This document shows, in pieces, positions 9,443 through 18,025 of a DNA stretch of 64,000 nucleotides. The position numbers and the translations under genes are program-made. The DNA is from UBA10365 sp041441915 (GTDB lineage: Bacteria; Pseudomonadota; Alphaproteobacteria; Rhodobacterales; Rhodobacteraceae): contig JASDRS010000015.1 in the NCBI GenBank assembly GCA_041441915.1, forward strand, positions 62,001 through 126,000, read 5' to 3'. Positions within the stretch are counted from its first letter, which is position 1. Each line of letters opens with the position of its first letter. The notes beneath the pieces were generated by a model. That model made no database searches, was not told the DNA's origin, and saw only the letters and a program-made list of their open reading frames with translations.

Positions 9443-10267
9443 TTAGGTGTCTTTGCGGCCTGTCACTGCGTCAATGTCTGGGGCATCAACGGCTTTCATT
9501 CCAACGACATGATAGCCCGCATCCACATGCAATACTTCGCCTGTCACGCCCGAAGAAAGATCAGACAACAGATATAGCGCAGATTTTCCAACCTCGTCTT
9601 GAGTTACGTTGCGGCGCAAGGGTGAGTTCAGTTCGTTCCATTTCATAATATATCGAAAATCACCAATCCCTGAGGATGCAAGTGTTTTAATTGGGCCGGC
9701 CGAAATTGCATTCACGCGGATATTATCTGACCCTAGATCTTCGGCAATGTATTGCACCGAGGTTTCAAGCGCTGATTTGGCTATGCCCATCATGTTGTAA
9801 TGCGGCATCACTTTTTCGGCGCCATAATAAGTCAGCGTTAGCAACGAACCACCATTTGGCATCATAGCACTGGCGCGCGCGCAAACTGCGGTAAACGAAT
9901 AGACTGAAATTTCCATCGTCATGCTAAAATTGGAGGATGATGTGTCAACATAGCGGCCGCGCAGTTCATTTTTGTCAGAAAAACCAATGGCGTGAACCAC
10001 AAAGTCGAGAGTGCCCCAGGTCTCTTTCAAATGATAGAACAAAGCGTCAAGCGAATCTTCGTCTGACACGTCACACTCTATCATTTGGTTTGATCCAATA
10101 GAAGTAATTAAAGGGCGAACGCGTTTTTCCAACGCCTCACCTTGGTATGAAAAGGCCATTTCAGCGCCAGCATCCGCACAAACCTTTGCAATACCCCAAG
10201 CAATTGACTTGTCATTGGCAAGGCCCATGATTAGGCCACGTTTTCCAGTCAGCAATCCGTTTGACAT
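9443..10267 (-). CDS. fabI: Enoyl-[acyl-carrier-protein] reductase FabI
   Basis: NADH-dependent enoyl-ACP reductase, the last step of each fatty acid elongation cycle. It has 274 residues with the FabI-type Rossmann start GKRGLIMGLANDKSIAWGIAK. The FabI active site has a Tyr and a Lys six residues apart, seen in HYNMMGIAK, followed by VNAISAGPIKTLA. It is divergent from pdxH; the 130-base gap should hold both promoters. Confidence 0.97.
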   Translation of the reverse strand: MSNGLLTGKRGLIMGLANDKSIAWGIAKVCADAGAEMAFSYQGEALEKRVRPLITSIGSNQMIECDVSDEDSLDALFYHLKETWGTLDFVVHAIGFSDKNELRGRYVDTSSSNFSMTMEISVYSFTAVCARASAMMPNGGSLLTLTYYGAEKVMPHYNMMGIAKSALETSVQYIAEDLGSDNIRVNAISAGPIKTLASSGIGDFRYIMKWNELNSPLRRNVTQDEVGKSALYLLSDLSSGVTGEVLHVDAGYHVVGMKAVDAPDIDAVTGRKDT

Positions 10268-10397
10268 TTGATATCCTCAGGCGATTTATTTTTATTGGTT
10301 TAGGCTATCCCATCAGGCACATCAAGGCCAAGGGGGCTTGTCTTCGTGCGTTGGGCACTATTTTATGTGAGAGTGCAATTCCATGCAAAGGTGAATA

Positions 10398-11000
10398 ATG
10401 GAACGAGACGATATTTTTGCAGGCGAAGACCCGTTTTTTTTGGTCAAAAACTGGCTAAGCGAAGCCGAAAAACACGAGCTAAATGATCCTAATGCCATAG
10501 CTTTAGCCTCGGTTGATTGTGATGGTATGCCCAATGTGCGCATGGTGTTGCTTAAAGATATTGAAGCCAGCGCGTTTGTCTTTTACACTAATTATGACAG
10601 CGCTAAGGGGCGCGAAATTGCGAAATCAAATAAGGCGGCTTTCGTGTTGCATTGGAAATCTTTACGCCGCCAAATCCGTGTGCGCGGCGTAACCCACCGC
10701 GAAGAGGGTCCACAGGCCGACGCCTATTATAAGTCGCGCTCGCTTAAAAGTCGACTTGGGGCATGGGCCTCTGATCAGTCGCAACCTTTGGATAGCCGTC
10801 TCTCGTTGATTGCCAAAGTAGCTAAAGTTACCGCAACCAAAGGCAGAGAACCAGGTCGCCCACCCTTTTGGGGCGGAATTCGCATCATTCCTTTGGAGAT
10901 TGAGTTTTGGGCAGATGGCGAGTTCCGCCTGCATAACCGCTTTCAATGGCGGCGCGATTCGGTGGATCAACCCTGGTCTATTCAACGTCTGAACCCATAA
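10398..11000 (+). CDS. pdxH: Pyridoxamine 5'-phosphate oxidase PdxH
   Basis: FMN-dependent oxidase making pyridoxal phosphate from PNP or PMP. The 200 residues include NVRMVLLKD, the FMN/phosphate-contact region GREIAKSNKAAFVLHWKSL, QIRVRGV, SRLGAWASDQSQPL, RPPFWGG and EFWADGEFRLHNR, in the normal order. AAGGTG stands six bases before the ATG. It is transcribed alone and divergent from fabI. Confidence 0.96.
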   Translation: MERDDIFAGEDPFFLVKNWLSEAEKHELNDPNAIALASVDCDGMPNVRMVLLKDIEASAFVFYTNYDSAKGREIAKSNKAAFVLHWKSLRRQIRVRGVTHREEGPQADAYYKSRSLKSRLGAWASDQSQPLDSRLSLIAKVAKVTATKGREPGRPPFWGGIRIIPLEIEFWADGEFRLHNRFQWRRDSVDQPWSIQRLNP

Positions 11001-11188
11001 AACCCCCAAAAGTTAAATTCCAACTTACTATTTTAGTACATTTCTACAGCCTAAAATATAAACAAAAGTATGGACTTTAATGCATATAGGTTGGTTGTAT
11101 TTGATATTTTGTATGGTAGTGCTTATCGTAGCTTGAATGCCGCGCACTTTCATAGAATTCAAAGGGAGTGAGTGTTGAAAGGTGTGAA

Positions 11189-11728
11189 ATGGATACGATA
11201 GAGATTGCCACCCATACTGTGCATGGAAAAGTAAAATGGTTTGATCCTGCAAAGGGCTTTGGTTTTATTGTTGCTGATGAAGGTGGCCCAGACATCCTTT
11301 TGCATGCCAACGTATTACGAAACTATGGGCAAAGCTCGGTTGCAGACGGAACGGACATCACTGTTTTGGTGCAGATCACAACACGGGGTGTGCAGGCCGT
11401 GGAAGTAGTGCAAATTGCTGCTCCGATGTCGATGGGTATGGCCTTTATGCTTGGTGATGACGAAACCATGGCCACCCCAGAAGAGGTTGCCCTTTTGCCG
11501 ATTGAACCAGCACGAGTGAAATGGTTTGATAAGAGCAAGGGCTTTGGCTTTGGCAATGTTTTTGGTCTGCCTGAGGATGTATTTATTCATATTGAAGTGC
11601 TGCGCCATTCAGGTTTTGCAGATTTGGCGGCTGGCGAAGCAATCTGTTTACGAATCATGGACGGCAAGCGTGGTCGGATGGCAGTTCAGGTGGTTTCATG
11701 GGAAGCAGCAATGCGGCAAGTCGACTGA
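11189..11728 (+). CDS. Protein with two cold-shock domains
   Basis: A 179-residue nucleic-acid-binding protein with two tandem cold-shock OB folds. Domain 1 (about residues 9-72) has KVKWFDPAKGFGFIVAD and ILLHANVL. Domain 2 (about 110-175) has RVKWFDKSKGFGFGNVF and VFIHIEVLR. RNP-1 (KGFGF) is intact in both; RNP-2 is better conserved in domain 2. ATG 11189 is chosen because AAAGGTG lies just before it; a GTG at 11168 is the alternative. About 150 bases of AT-rich leader precede it, as is common for csp genes. Its 3' end overlaps the DUF192 gene by 31 bases, so the two are probably coupled. Confidence 0.9.
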   Translation: MDTIEIATHTVHGKVKWFDPAKGFGFIVADEGGPDILLHANVLRNYGQSSVADGTDITVLVQITTRGVQAVEVVQIAAPMSMGMAFMLGDDETMATPEEVALLPIEPARVKWFDKSKGFGFGNVFGLPEDVFIHIEVLRHSGFADLAAGEAICLRIMDGKRGRMAVQVVSWEAAMRQVD

Positions 11729-12195
11729 TCAAATTTTGGGCATCTCTAATGGTCTGTTTTTTGTTGCAATCTCTTCAGGCTGATGCTCAGTGCCAACCTT
11801 TTTCTATTGAGTTGCGATCAAACGATCAGACCGCGCGGTTTCGTGTCGAATTAGCGATCACCAAGGAAAGCCGCGCGGTTGGGCTGATGAACCGTGCCAC
11901 TCTGGCCAAAGGGGCAGGTATGGTTTTCAAATATGAATCGCCCCAAAACGCGAGGTTTTGGATGCGCAACACTCTGATCCCCTTGGATTTGATTTTTGCC
12001 GATGAACGTGGTCTTGTGACCCATGTACACGAAAATGCCCAACCGCTTGATGAAACGATCATCGAAGGCGGAACGGGCGTAAAGTTTGTGCTTGAAATCA
12101 ACGCTGGACTAGCAAAGCTTTTGCAAATTGCCCCAGGAAGCGTGATGCGCCACCCATTAATTAAAAATTCTGTTGCTATTTGGCCGTGTAATTAA
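11698..12195 (+). CDS. DUF192 family exported protein
   Basis: A 165-residue protein with an N-terminal signal sequence (hydrophobic LIKFWASLMVCFLLQSLQADA, cleavage around residue 30) and a DUF192 domain. The family marks are VGLMNRATLAKGAGMVFKYE, the FWMRNTLIPLDLIFADERG core and EINAGLAKLLQIAPGSV. The family's function is unknown. In Rhodobacterales the gene often follows a double-CSD gene, as here. A tRNA-Pro gene follows on the same strand. Confidence 0.88.
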   Translation: MGSSNAASRLIKFWASLMVCFLLQSLQADAQCQPFSIELRSNDQTARFRVELAITKESRAVGLMNRATLAKGAGMVFKYESPQNARFWMRNTLIPLDLIFADERGLVTHVHENAQPLDETIIEGGTGVKFVLEINAGLAKLLQIAPGSVMRHPLIKNSVAIWPCN

Positions 12196-12244
12196 GAATA
12201 GGCGCTTTCCAATCCCAAAAAACACAGCTAGATAAGGCGCAGTT

Positions 12245-12321
12245 CGGGGCGTAGCGCAGCCTGGTAGCGCGACGGTTTTGGGTACCGTAGGTCGGAAGTT
12301 CGAATCTTCTCGCCCCGACCA
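12245..12321 (+). tRNA. tRNA-Pro (anticodon TGG)
   Basis: A complete 77-nt cloverleaf. The 7-bp acceptor stem CGGGGCG/CGCCCCG, D arm with GCGC/GCGC, anticodon stem ACGGT/ACCGT around loop TTTGGGT (anticodon TGG), T arm with TTCGAAT loop, and an encoded 3' ACCA are all visible. It reads in the same direction as the DUF192 gene upstream and selO downstream. Confidence 0.97.
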
Positions 12322-12406
12322 CTTCTTTAATTACCAAAAGCCTTGTTTGCGCCGCCATTCCACGCCATTTTAGGTGTGTGGAATTTGCAGAACAAAGGGG
12401 AACATC

Positions 12407-13852
12407 GTGGTCGAAATCGCGTTAGAACATAGTTATGCTAAAAGCCTTGAAGGATTTTATGTCGATTGCGCGCCCACCCCTGCGCCTGATCCAAAACTGT
12501 TGATATTTAATGAACCTTTGGCGGAAGAGCTTGGTCTTGATGGGGCTGATCTTTCCCAACACCTTTCGCAGAATGGTGCCAAGATTTTCTCAGGCAATGC
12601 GTTGCCCCCAAATTCCCGACCAATTGCTTTGGCTTATGCGGGTCATCAGTTTGGCGGCTTTTCTCCTAAATTGGGCGACGGGCGTGCGCTTTTGTGGGGT
12701 GAAGTGATTGATAGATCAGGTCAAAGGCGCGATTTGGCTTTCAAGGGTTCGGGCCGGACCCCTTTTTCGCGTGGTGGCGATGGTTTTGCTGCTCTAGGAC
12801 CCGTGTTGCGCGAATATATCATGGGGGAGGGCATGCATGCTTTGGGCTTGCCCACGAGTCGTGTTTTAGCCTGTGTAAGCACTGGCACTCAGGTCAGGCG
12901 AGAAACCCATCTTGATGGAGCCATCTTGACCCGAGTTGCGGCTAGTCATTTACGCGTGGGTACATTTCAATATTTTGCGGCGCGGGGTGAAGATTATCGC
13001 GTGCGACAAGTGGCTGATTATACAATTTCACGCCATTTTCCGGCTGCGGCAAAGGAACAAAACCCTTATTTGGCATTGTTTGATGCGGTAGCGGCGGCGC
13101 AAGTAAATCTGATTGCGCAGTGGATGGGAGTGGGCTTCATTCATGGGGTAATGAATACAGATAATATGGCACTTTCGGGTGAGACGATTGATTATGGACC
13201 CTGCGCCTTTTTAGAAAAATATAATCCTGCCACGGTTTTTTCGTCGATAGATCAAAACGGGCGCTATGCTTATGCCAACCAGCCGGCAATTTTGGGGTGG
13301 AATTTGGCACGCTTTGCGGAGACCTTACTTGGATTTTTTGATGCTAATGAAAATACTGCCGTGGAGATTGCCACTCAAAGATTAGAGAGCGTAGCCAACG
13401 CCTATGACAAAGCATGGAATAGGGTCTTGTGCGATAAATTGGGAGTGTCAGTTTCAGCTGAGTTAGGGAATGAATTTTTACGCCTGCTACAAGAGGCGGA
13501 GGTTGATTTCACCCTGGGCTTTTATGCGCTGCGCTCGGCGCAAGACGACCCCACGGAGCTACAAAAGCTGTTTGAAGGGGCTTCTTTAGGGCTGGATACA
13601 TGGCTGAATGATTGGAAGAGTGCAGTAAATGAGCAATCTATGGTGCTGATGGGTGCGTCAAACCCGCTTTACATTCCGCGCAACCACTTGGTTGAAGGGG
13701 CGTTGACGGCGGCGCAAATGGGCGATTTGGGGCCAGTCAATGCGTTGGTTCAGGCTGTGTCACAGCCTTTTAATAAGGTCTTAGGGCAAGAAGACTATGC
13801 ACAAGCTGCGCCCAAAGATTTTGGTCCCTACCGCACTTTTTGTGGCACCTGA
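12407..13852 (+). CDS. selO: Protein adenylyltransferase SelO (YdiU family)
   Basis: SelO is a pseudokinase-fold enzyme that transfers AMP to protein hydroxyls and is linked to redox homeostasis. It has 481 residues from the GTG at 12407, preferred because AAAGGGGA precedes it by 5 bases (the frame opens at 12374). Motifs: AYAGHQFGGFSPKLGDGRA, LAFKGSGRTPFSRGGDG, VLREYIMGEGMHALGLPT, GFIHGVMNTDNMALSGETID and YGPCAF. The C-terminal TFCGT holds the conserved Cys, which is Sec in some homologues. Confidence 0.95.
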   Translation: MVEIALEHSYAKSLEGFYVDCAPTPAPDPKLLIFNEPLAEELGLDGADLSQHLSQNGAKIFSGNALPPNSRPIALAYAGHQFGGFSPKLGDGRALLWGEVIDRSGQRRDLAFKGSGRTPFSRGGDGFAALGPVLREYIMGEGMHALGLPTSRVLACVSTGTQVRRETHLDGAILTRVAASHLRVGTFQYFAARGEDYRVRQVADYTISRHFPAAAKEQNPYLALFDAVAAAQVNLIAQWMGVGFIHGVMNTDNMALSGETIDYGPCAFLEKYNPATVFSSIDQNGRYAYANQPAILGWNLARFAETLLGFFDANENTAVEIATQRLESVANAYDKAWNRVLCDKLGVSVSAELGNEFLRLLQEAEVDFTLGFYALRSAQDDPTELQKLFEGASLGLDTWLNDWKSAVNEQSMVLMGASNPLYIPRNHLVEGALTAAQMGDLGPVNALVQAVSQPFNKVLGQEDYAQAAPKDFGPYRTFCGT

Positions 13853-13853
13853 C

Positions 13854-14168
13854 TTAGGGTTTAAGGTTTTGCAGTAACACTGCTTCAAGCTGTGAAATGC
13901 GTGCGGTTATAAGTCTATTTTCAACTTCAAGCCGTTGTAGGCGGGCATTCAAATTGTCCCATTCTTGAGCGGATGGGGTGGTGAATTGCGCGGTGTTCTC
14001 AGTCGGTGGATTCAAAAGGCAATTGTTATAGGCAAAAATTTCAGCGCCTGTGGTGCCAGTCATTACGCAGTCTGCTGCCGAACTGGATCCAGCGCTTAAA
14101 GTTCCTAAAAAAAGTCCAAATACCAAAAAAAACTTATTAAAGTTTGCCCAATTGATCTTGTTAGTCAT
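13854..14168 (-). CDS. Small secreted protein with C-terminal coiled coil, unknown function
   Basis: A 104-residue reading frame convergent with selO, one base apart. It has a recognisable signal peptide (FNKFFLVFGLFLGTLSAGSSSAA, cleavage near residue 32). Two cysteines follow in the mature part (DCVMTG and NNCLL), and the last 40 residues look like a coiled coil with regular Leu/Ile spacing (LNARLQRLEVENRLITARI). I do not recognise a family. The signal peptide and convergent packing argue that it is real. Confidence 0.6.
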   Translation of the reverse strand: MTNKINWANFNKFFLVFGLFLGTLSAGSSSAADCVMTGTTGAEIFAYNNCLLNPPTENTAQFTTPSAQEWDNLNARLQRLEVENRLITARISQLEAVLLQNLKP

Positions 14169-14236
14169 GTCAAAACCTTAAATTTAATTATAAATTCTGA
14201 AAATATCTTAGCAGGTTGCACATCTGGAACCAAGCC

Positions 14237-14641
14237 TTAAGGGGTGCCTATGTGGGCCACCTGGTTTAAAATTGTGATGCTCGCATCTAGGGTACCTGCG
14301 GTTATGATCGTCATTGGGGGAAGGGTAAGCCATTATAACATCCAGGCGGCGCCCGAGCGTTCTTGCCCATGAACAAGAAATTGTAAAAGAACTCTTTGAT
14401 GCAGCGCAACAAAGCGTGCTCTCGTCACAAGAATTTTGGCCAAAACTGGATTTGACTTGAGTGCCATTGTTGATGGGTCGTCGCTGGCAGAAAGCTTGAT
14501 CTCGCCAATGGATTGTTGCGCCATTAGGCATATGTCTTGGCCAATTTTGTCTAACCTACCGCTGGTCTGGGCTAAAAAGATAACCAAATCACAAATTGCA
14601 CCGCAATCAGAGTGCCACTCTTTAGAAAGCTTGGCATTAGC
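14237..14641 (-). pseudogene. pcaB: Remnant of 3-carboxy-cis,cis-muconate cycloisomerase PcaB
   Basis: One minus-strand frame matches the second half of PcaB from the protocatechuate pathway. It reads KIGQDICLMAQQSIGEIKL, then ALKSNPVLAKILVTRARF (family: H-K-x-N-P-V), then HGQERSGAAWML, a TAA stop at 14335-14333, and without shift WLTLPPMTIITAGTLDAS to a final TAA at 14239-14237. The fumarase-superfamily signature S-S-x-M-P-H-K is degraded to PSTMALKSNP. The N-terminal half is missing; the remnant abuts scoB. It is clearly nonfunctional. The family match is from memory but covers about 130 residues collinearly. Confidence 0.8.
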
Positions 14642-14660
14642 GCCCCTAAGGTGAAGTAGA

Positions 14661-15287
14661 TTAATTTACTATAGTTGCCTCGGTTGCCGCACGCAATTCG
14701 ACGCCTGTGACCCCGTCGGCCAATTCAATCAAACGAAGGCCGCCCTTAACTACATCAAGCACGCCAAAATTGGTTATAATGCGGTCGACTACAGCCTTGC
14801 CCGTTAGCGGCAGTGTGCATGCCTTCAGCAGTTTGCTTTCGCCATGTTTTGACGTGTGGTCCATCACCACAACAACACGGCCTACGCCCGCAACGAGGTC
14901 CATGGCTCCACCCATGCCCTTGACCAATTTTCCTGGGATCATCCAATTGGCCAAATCCCCTTCTTGTGACACTTCCATAGCGCCCAAAATTGCCATTGCA
15001 ATTTTGCCGCCACGGATCATACCAAAAGATTGAGCGCTATCAAAATAGGCGGTTTGTGGCAATTCGGTGATGGTTTGTTTGCCAGCATTGATCAAATCAG
15101 GATCCTCAGAGCCTGAAATTGGGAAAGGGCCCATGCCCAACATGCCGTTTTCTGATTGAAGGGTGACTTCAATACCTATTGGAATATAGTTGCTTACCAA
15201 CGTTGGGATACCAATTCCCAAGTTCACATAAGAACCGTCTTGCAGTTCAAGCGCGGCGCGTGCCGCCATTTGATTGCGATCCCACAT
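14661..15287 (-). CDS. scoB: Succinyl-CoA:3-ketoacid CoA-transferase subunit B
   Basis: The beta subunit of a 3-oxoacid CoA-transferase, 208 residues. It carries the catalytic glutamate in LQSENGMLGMGP (about residue 45), GIGIPTLVSNYIP near 24, and PGKLVKGMGGAMDLVAG near 120. With ScoA it moves CoA from succinyl-CoA to acetoacetate. It lies one base behind scoA. The adjacent pcaB relic raises the question of PcaJ, but the sequence resembles SCOT/ScoB. Confidence 0.93.
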   Translation of the reverse strand: MWDRNQMAARAALELQDGSYVNLGIGIPTLVSNYIPIGIEVTLQSENGMLGMGPFPISGSEDPDLINAGKQTITELPQTAYFDSAQSFGMIRGGKIAMAILGAMEVSQEGDLANWMIPGKLVKGMGGAMDLVAGVGRVVVVMDHTSKHGESKLLKACTLPLTGKAVVDRIITNFGVLDVVKGGLRLIELADGVTGVELRAATEATIVN

Positions 15288-15288
15288 C

Positions 15289-15987
15289 TTAGGCCTCCCG
15301 AACGGTGCGTTGTTCTATACGTTTTTCATGAGTGCCCTGTACAATGCGGTGCACATATATTCCCGCCAAATGAATGTGATCAGGGTCTAGGCTTCCAGTC
15401 GGCACAATCTCTTCGACTTCGACGACGCAAATTTTGCCACACATTGCCGCAGGAGGGTTGAAATTGCGAGCAGTTTTGCGGAAAATCAAATTTCCCGTGG
15501 CGTCGGCTTTCCATGCCTTTACAATTGACAGGTCTGTAAAAAGGCCTTGTTCCAGAATGTAGGTTTCGCCTTTAAAGTCTTTATGTTCTTTGCCTTCAGC
15601 AATTACGGTGCCCACGCCAGTCTTGGTGTAAAAGCCTGGAATGCCGCAGCCTGCAGCACGCATACGTTCAGCCAAAGTACCCTGGGGATTAAATTCAAGT
15701 TCAAGCTCACCAGACAGATATTGGCGCATAAACTCAGCATTTTCGCCTACATAGGACGAGATCATTTTTTTAACCTGTTTGGTTTGGAGTAAAATACCAA
15801 TGCCAAAATCGTCAACCCCGGCATTGTTTGAGGCAAATGTGAGATTTTTGGTGCCCGCGTCTCTGATGGCTTGCAACAAAAGCTCTGGAATGCCACACAA
15901 GCCAAAACCGCCAGCGGCTACCAGCATTCCATCTTTCAAAATTCCATCCAGCGCGGCAGAAGCCGTGGGGTATATTTTTTTCATCAT
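15289..15987 (-). CDS. scoA: Succinyl-CoA:3-ketoacid CoA-transferase subunit A
   Basis: Alpha subunit, 232 residues, with the CoA-transferase glycine motif GGFGLCGIPE near residue 26 and ASNNAGVDDFGIG near 52. YILEQGLFTDLSIVKAWKAD and FRKTARNFNPPAAMCG are typical of SCOT. It starts 6 bases after the BKACE stop, so BKACE-scoA-scoB form one operon. This suggests that acetoacetate made by the BKACE enzyme is activated to acetoacetyl-CoA. Confidence 0.93.
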   Translation of the reverse strand: MMKKIYPTASAALDGILKDGMLVAAGGFGLCGIPELLLQAIRDAGTKNLTFASNNAGVDDFGIGILLQTKQVKKMISSYVGENAEFMRQYLSGELELEFNPQGTLAERMRAAGCGIPGFYTKTGVGTVIAEGKEHKDFKGETYILEQGLFTDLSIVKAWKADATGNLIFRKTARNFNPPAAMCGKICVVEVEEIVPTGSLDPDHIHLAGIYVHRIVQGTHEKRIEQRTVREA

Positions 15988-15993
15988 TTTCTC

Positions 15994-16830
15994 CTATTGA
16001 GGCCATGAGCGCAGGGTTAAAATTTCACGGGCCTGCTGCCAAGTAGCAACGGGACGCTCGTATTTCTCGCATAGATCTACCGCCCTTTTTATCAGCGCGG
16101 CATTAGAAGGTGCAAGCCTATTTCGGTCAAGGCGCACGTTATCTTCAAGGCCCGCACGGGTATGGCCGCCTGCAGCAATGGCCCACTCGTTTACTAAAAT
16201 TTGATTGGAGCCAATCCCAGCCGCACACCAAACCCCATGGGGTGCGCGGTTTTTCATGGTGTCAACATAAAAGTCAAAAACTACCTTGTCAGCTGGCATC
16301 GCATTTTTTACGCCCATCACAAATTGAACGTAAAGCCGTCCGTAAAGAGCCCCTTTTTCATGCATTTTGATTGCTTGCAAAATATGGCTCAAGTCAAAGG
16401 CCTCAATTTCAGGGGTGATTTTGTGAGTTGTCATTACGCTGGCCAACCAGTTCACCAGATCTGGCGGATTTTCATATACGCGGGTTGGAAAATTGTTTGA
16501 CCCTACCGTTAGTGAAGCCATGTCAGGGAGAAGTGACAACATGCCGCCACGCGCTTTACCCGCACCCGATCGCCCACCAGTGGAAAATTGCACAATCATG
16601 CCTGGACAATGAAAATTGATGCCCTCTTTCAATCGCGCATATTTTTCTGGATCAGCTGAGGGCGTTTCATCTTCATTGCGCACATGTACATGTGCAATAG
16701 AAGCTCCAGCGTCAAAGGCCTCATGTGTGCTTTCAATCTGCTCGGCCACAGTGATGGGTACAGCGGGATTGTCGACCTTTTTGGGCACAGAGCCCGTGAT
16801 GGCGACGCAAATAATGCAAGGATTGGTCAC
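15994..16830 (-). CDS. BKACE-family beta-keto acid cleavage enzyme (DUF849)
   Basis: Members condense a beta-keto acid with acetyl-CoA to give acetoacetate and a new acyl-CoA (for example 3-keto-5-aminohexanoate or dehydrocarnitine cleavage). The GTG at 16830 follows GGAGC by four bases and gives VTNPCIICVAITGSVPKK, the usual N-terminus, for 278 residues; the frame is open further upstream. The metal-ligand motif HVHVRN is near residue 52, FSTGGRSGAG near 90, and GGHTRAGLEDN near 225. Substrate cannot be assigned. Cotranscription with scoAB fits an acetoacetate product. Confidence 0.87.
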   Translation of the reverse strand: MTNPCIICVAITGSVPKKVDNPAVPITVAEQIESTHEAFDAGASIAHVHVRNEDETPSADPEKYARLKEGINFHCPGMIVQFSTGGRSGAGKARGGMLSLLPDMASLTVGSNNFPTRVYENPPDLVNWLASVMTTHKITPEIEAFDLSHILQAIKMHEKGALYGRLYVQFVMGVKNAMPADKVVFDFYVDTMKNRAPHGVWCAAGIGSNQILVNEWAIAAGGHTRAGLEDNVRLDRNRLAPSNAALIKRAVDLCEKYERPVATWQQAREILTLRSWPQ

Positions 16831-17114
16831 AAGAGCTCCGATCAAAACTGTGTCAGATGTCAAAAAACACGGTTTTATTGTCACCCTGAAGGCGGATGTC
16901 AAACTGATATGTGCTAGTTCCATCTTTCATCTGTTTATTTAAGCATGAATTCTTTGTAAATAACATTGAATAATTGGATTTTTAGTATAACTCATACCTT
17001 ATGTTGATAGATAGGCGCTAACTTTTCAAATTTTTAGTGACTTGCTTTTCAGACGTCTTTAGGAACGAGAAGTGGGGTGACTATAGCTTTTTTATACGAT
17101 AAGTATGGGCTGAC

Positions 17115-17732
17115 ATGAAAAATATTATTCAAATTGAAGCCAGCCCCGTCGCGCATTTTCGCACCGCGAGCAAGCGTGTGTCTGAATTTGTTTCGGGTGA
17201 ATTGAGTTTTTCTGATTTAAACTTACTGCAGGTTTTACCACAAAATATTGACCAATTACATGGGCTAACCAGCCTTAATTTAGCCCATACGGCGATTAAG
17301 GATGTCACACCTTTGCGCGGTATGGTCGCCTTGAAACGTCTAAGTTTAAGTGGCTCTTCTGTCAGAAATATAGAACCTATTTCAAGTTTGAAGTCCTTAT
17401 TTTGGCTTGATATAAGCCATACGGACGTCGCTGATATTTCAGCTATTTCTGAATTATTTTTGTTAGAAGAGCTCAATTTATCTTTTACAAAAATAAATAA
17501 CATTGCGTGTATTCACCACTTAACAAAATTGACGGAGCTTTCGCTAAGGGGCACGGGGGTAAAAAATATTGGAGCGCTCAGCGATTGTGGGATGTTGGCG
17601 ATCCTAGACTTGGGTGATGCCGAAGTTCAGGACCTTTCACCCTTAAGCAAACTCTCGCGGCTACAATGGGTGAATTGTCGCGGCGTTGCGGCTGATACTA
17701 TTGGGCGTAGCCCACAAATTTTTCGTGGTTGA
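17115..17732 (+). CDS. Leucine-rich repeat protein (internalin/SDS22-like repeats), no signal peptide
   Basis: A 205-residue protein built of about six 22-residue leucine-rich repeats from residue 48 to 190 (units such as LTSLNLAHTAIKDVTPLRG, LKRLSLSGSSVRNIEPISS and LEELNLSFTKINNIACIHH). The unit LxxLxLxxTxIxDIxPLxx is the internalin/SDS22 type. The N-terminus has no hydrophobic segment, so the protein is predicted to stay in the cytoplasm and would act as a protein-binding scaffold. Partner unknown. It stands alone, flanked by 190 bases upstream and decayed sequence downstream. Confidence 0.8.
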   Translation: MKNIIQIEASPVAHFRTASKRVSEFVSGELSFSDLNLLQVLPQNIDQLHGLTSLNLAHTAIKDVTPLRGMVALKRLSLSGSSVRNIEPISSLKSLFWLDISHTDVADISAISELFLLEELNLSFTKINNIACIHHLTKLTELSLRGTGVKNIGALSDCGMLAILDLGDAEVQDLSPLSKLSRLQWVNCRGVAADTIGRSPQIFRG

Positions 17733-18025
17733 TGCATGTTATTACATATATAGGCGGGTGAAGTTACCAAAGTGCTGATCATTATCTCAAATATAATTTA
17801 TTAACTCCATGTAGATGATTTGGCGCCCTATTTGGACCTGGCTCTTTTATCGCAGAAAGATAGATTGGAGCACGCGCGCTTAGGTAATAACTAATTTTAA
17901 CACTGCCAATGGGGTTGTGGGCATCGCGTTTTTTTCAAAAAAAGAGAAATTTCTTTAGGTATGTCATAGTTTTTCTTGCTCTCATCGCCAAGGCATGGTT
18001 CCGTTCAATCCAATTTAGTCGGCGT
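17733..18025. other. AT-rich gap without an intact gene
   Basis: Between the LRR gene and the hydrolase remnant no frame is convincing. A short plus-strand stretch near 17817-17890 reads DDLAPYLDLALLSQKDRLEHARLGNN, which looks protein-like, and then meets stops. It may be another gene remnant that I cannot identify. Confidence 0.4.

Noticed and set aside
14661..15987. pcaIJ (3-oxoadipate CoA-transferase) as identity of the CoA-transferase pair, suggested by the pcaB relic
   Set aside because: Both subunits carry SCOT/ScoAB-type motifs, and the operon partner is a BKACE enzyme that yields acetoacetate.
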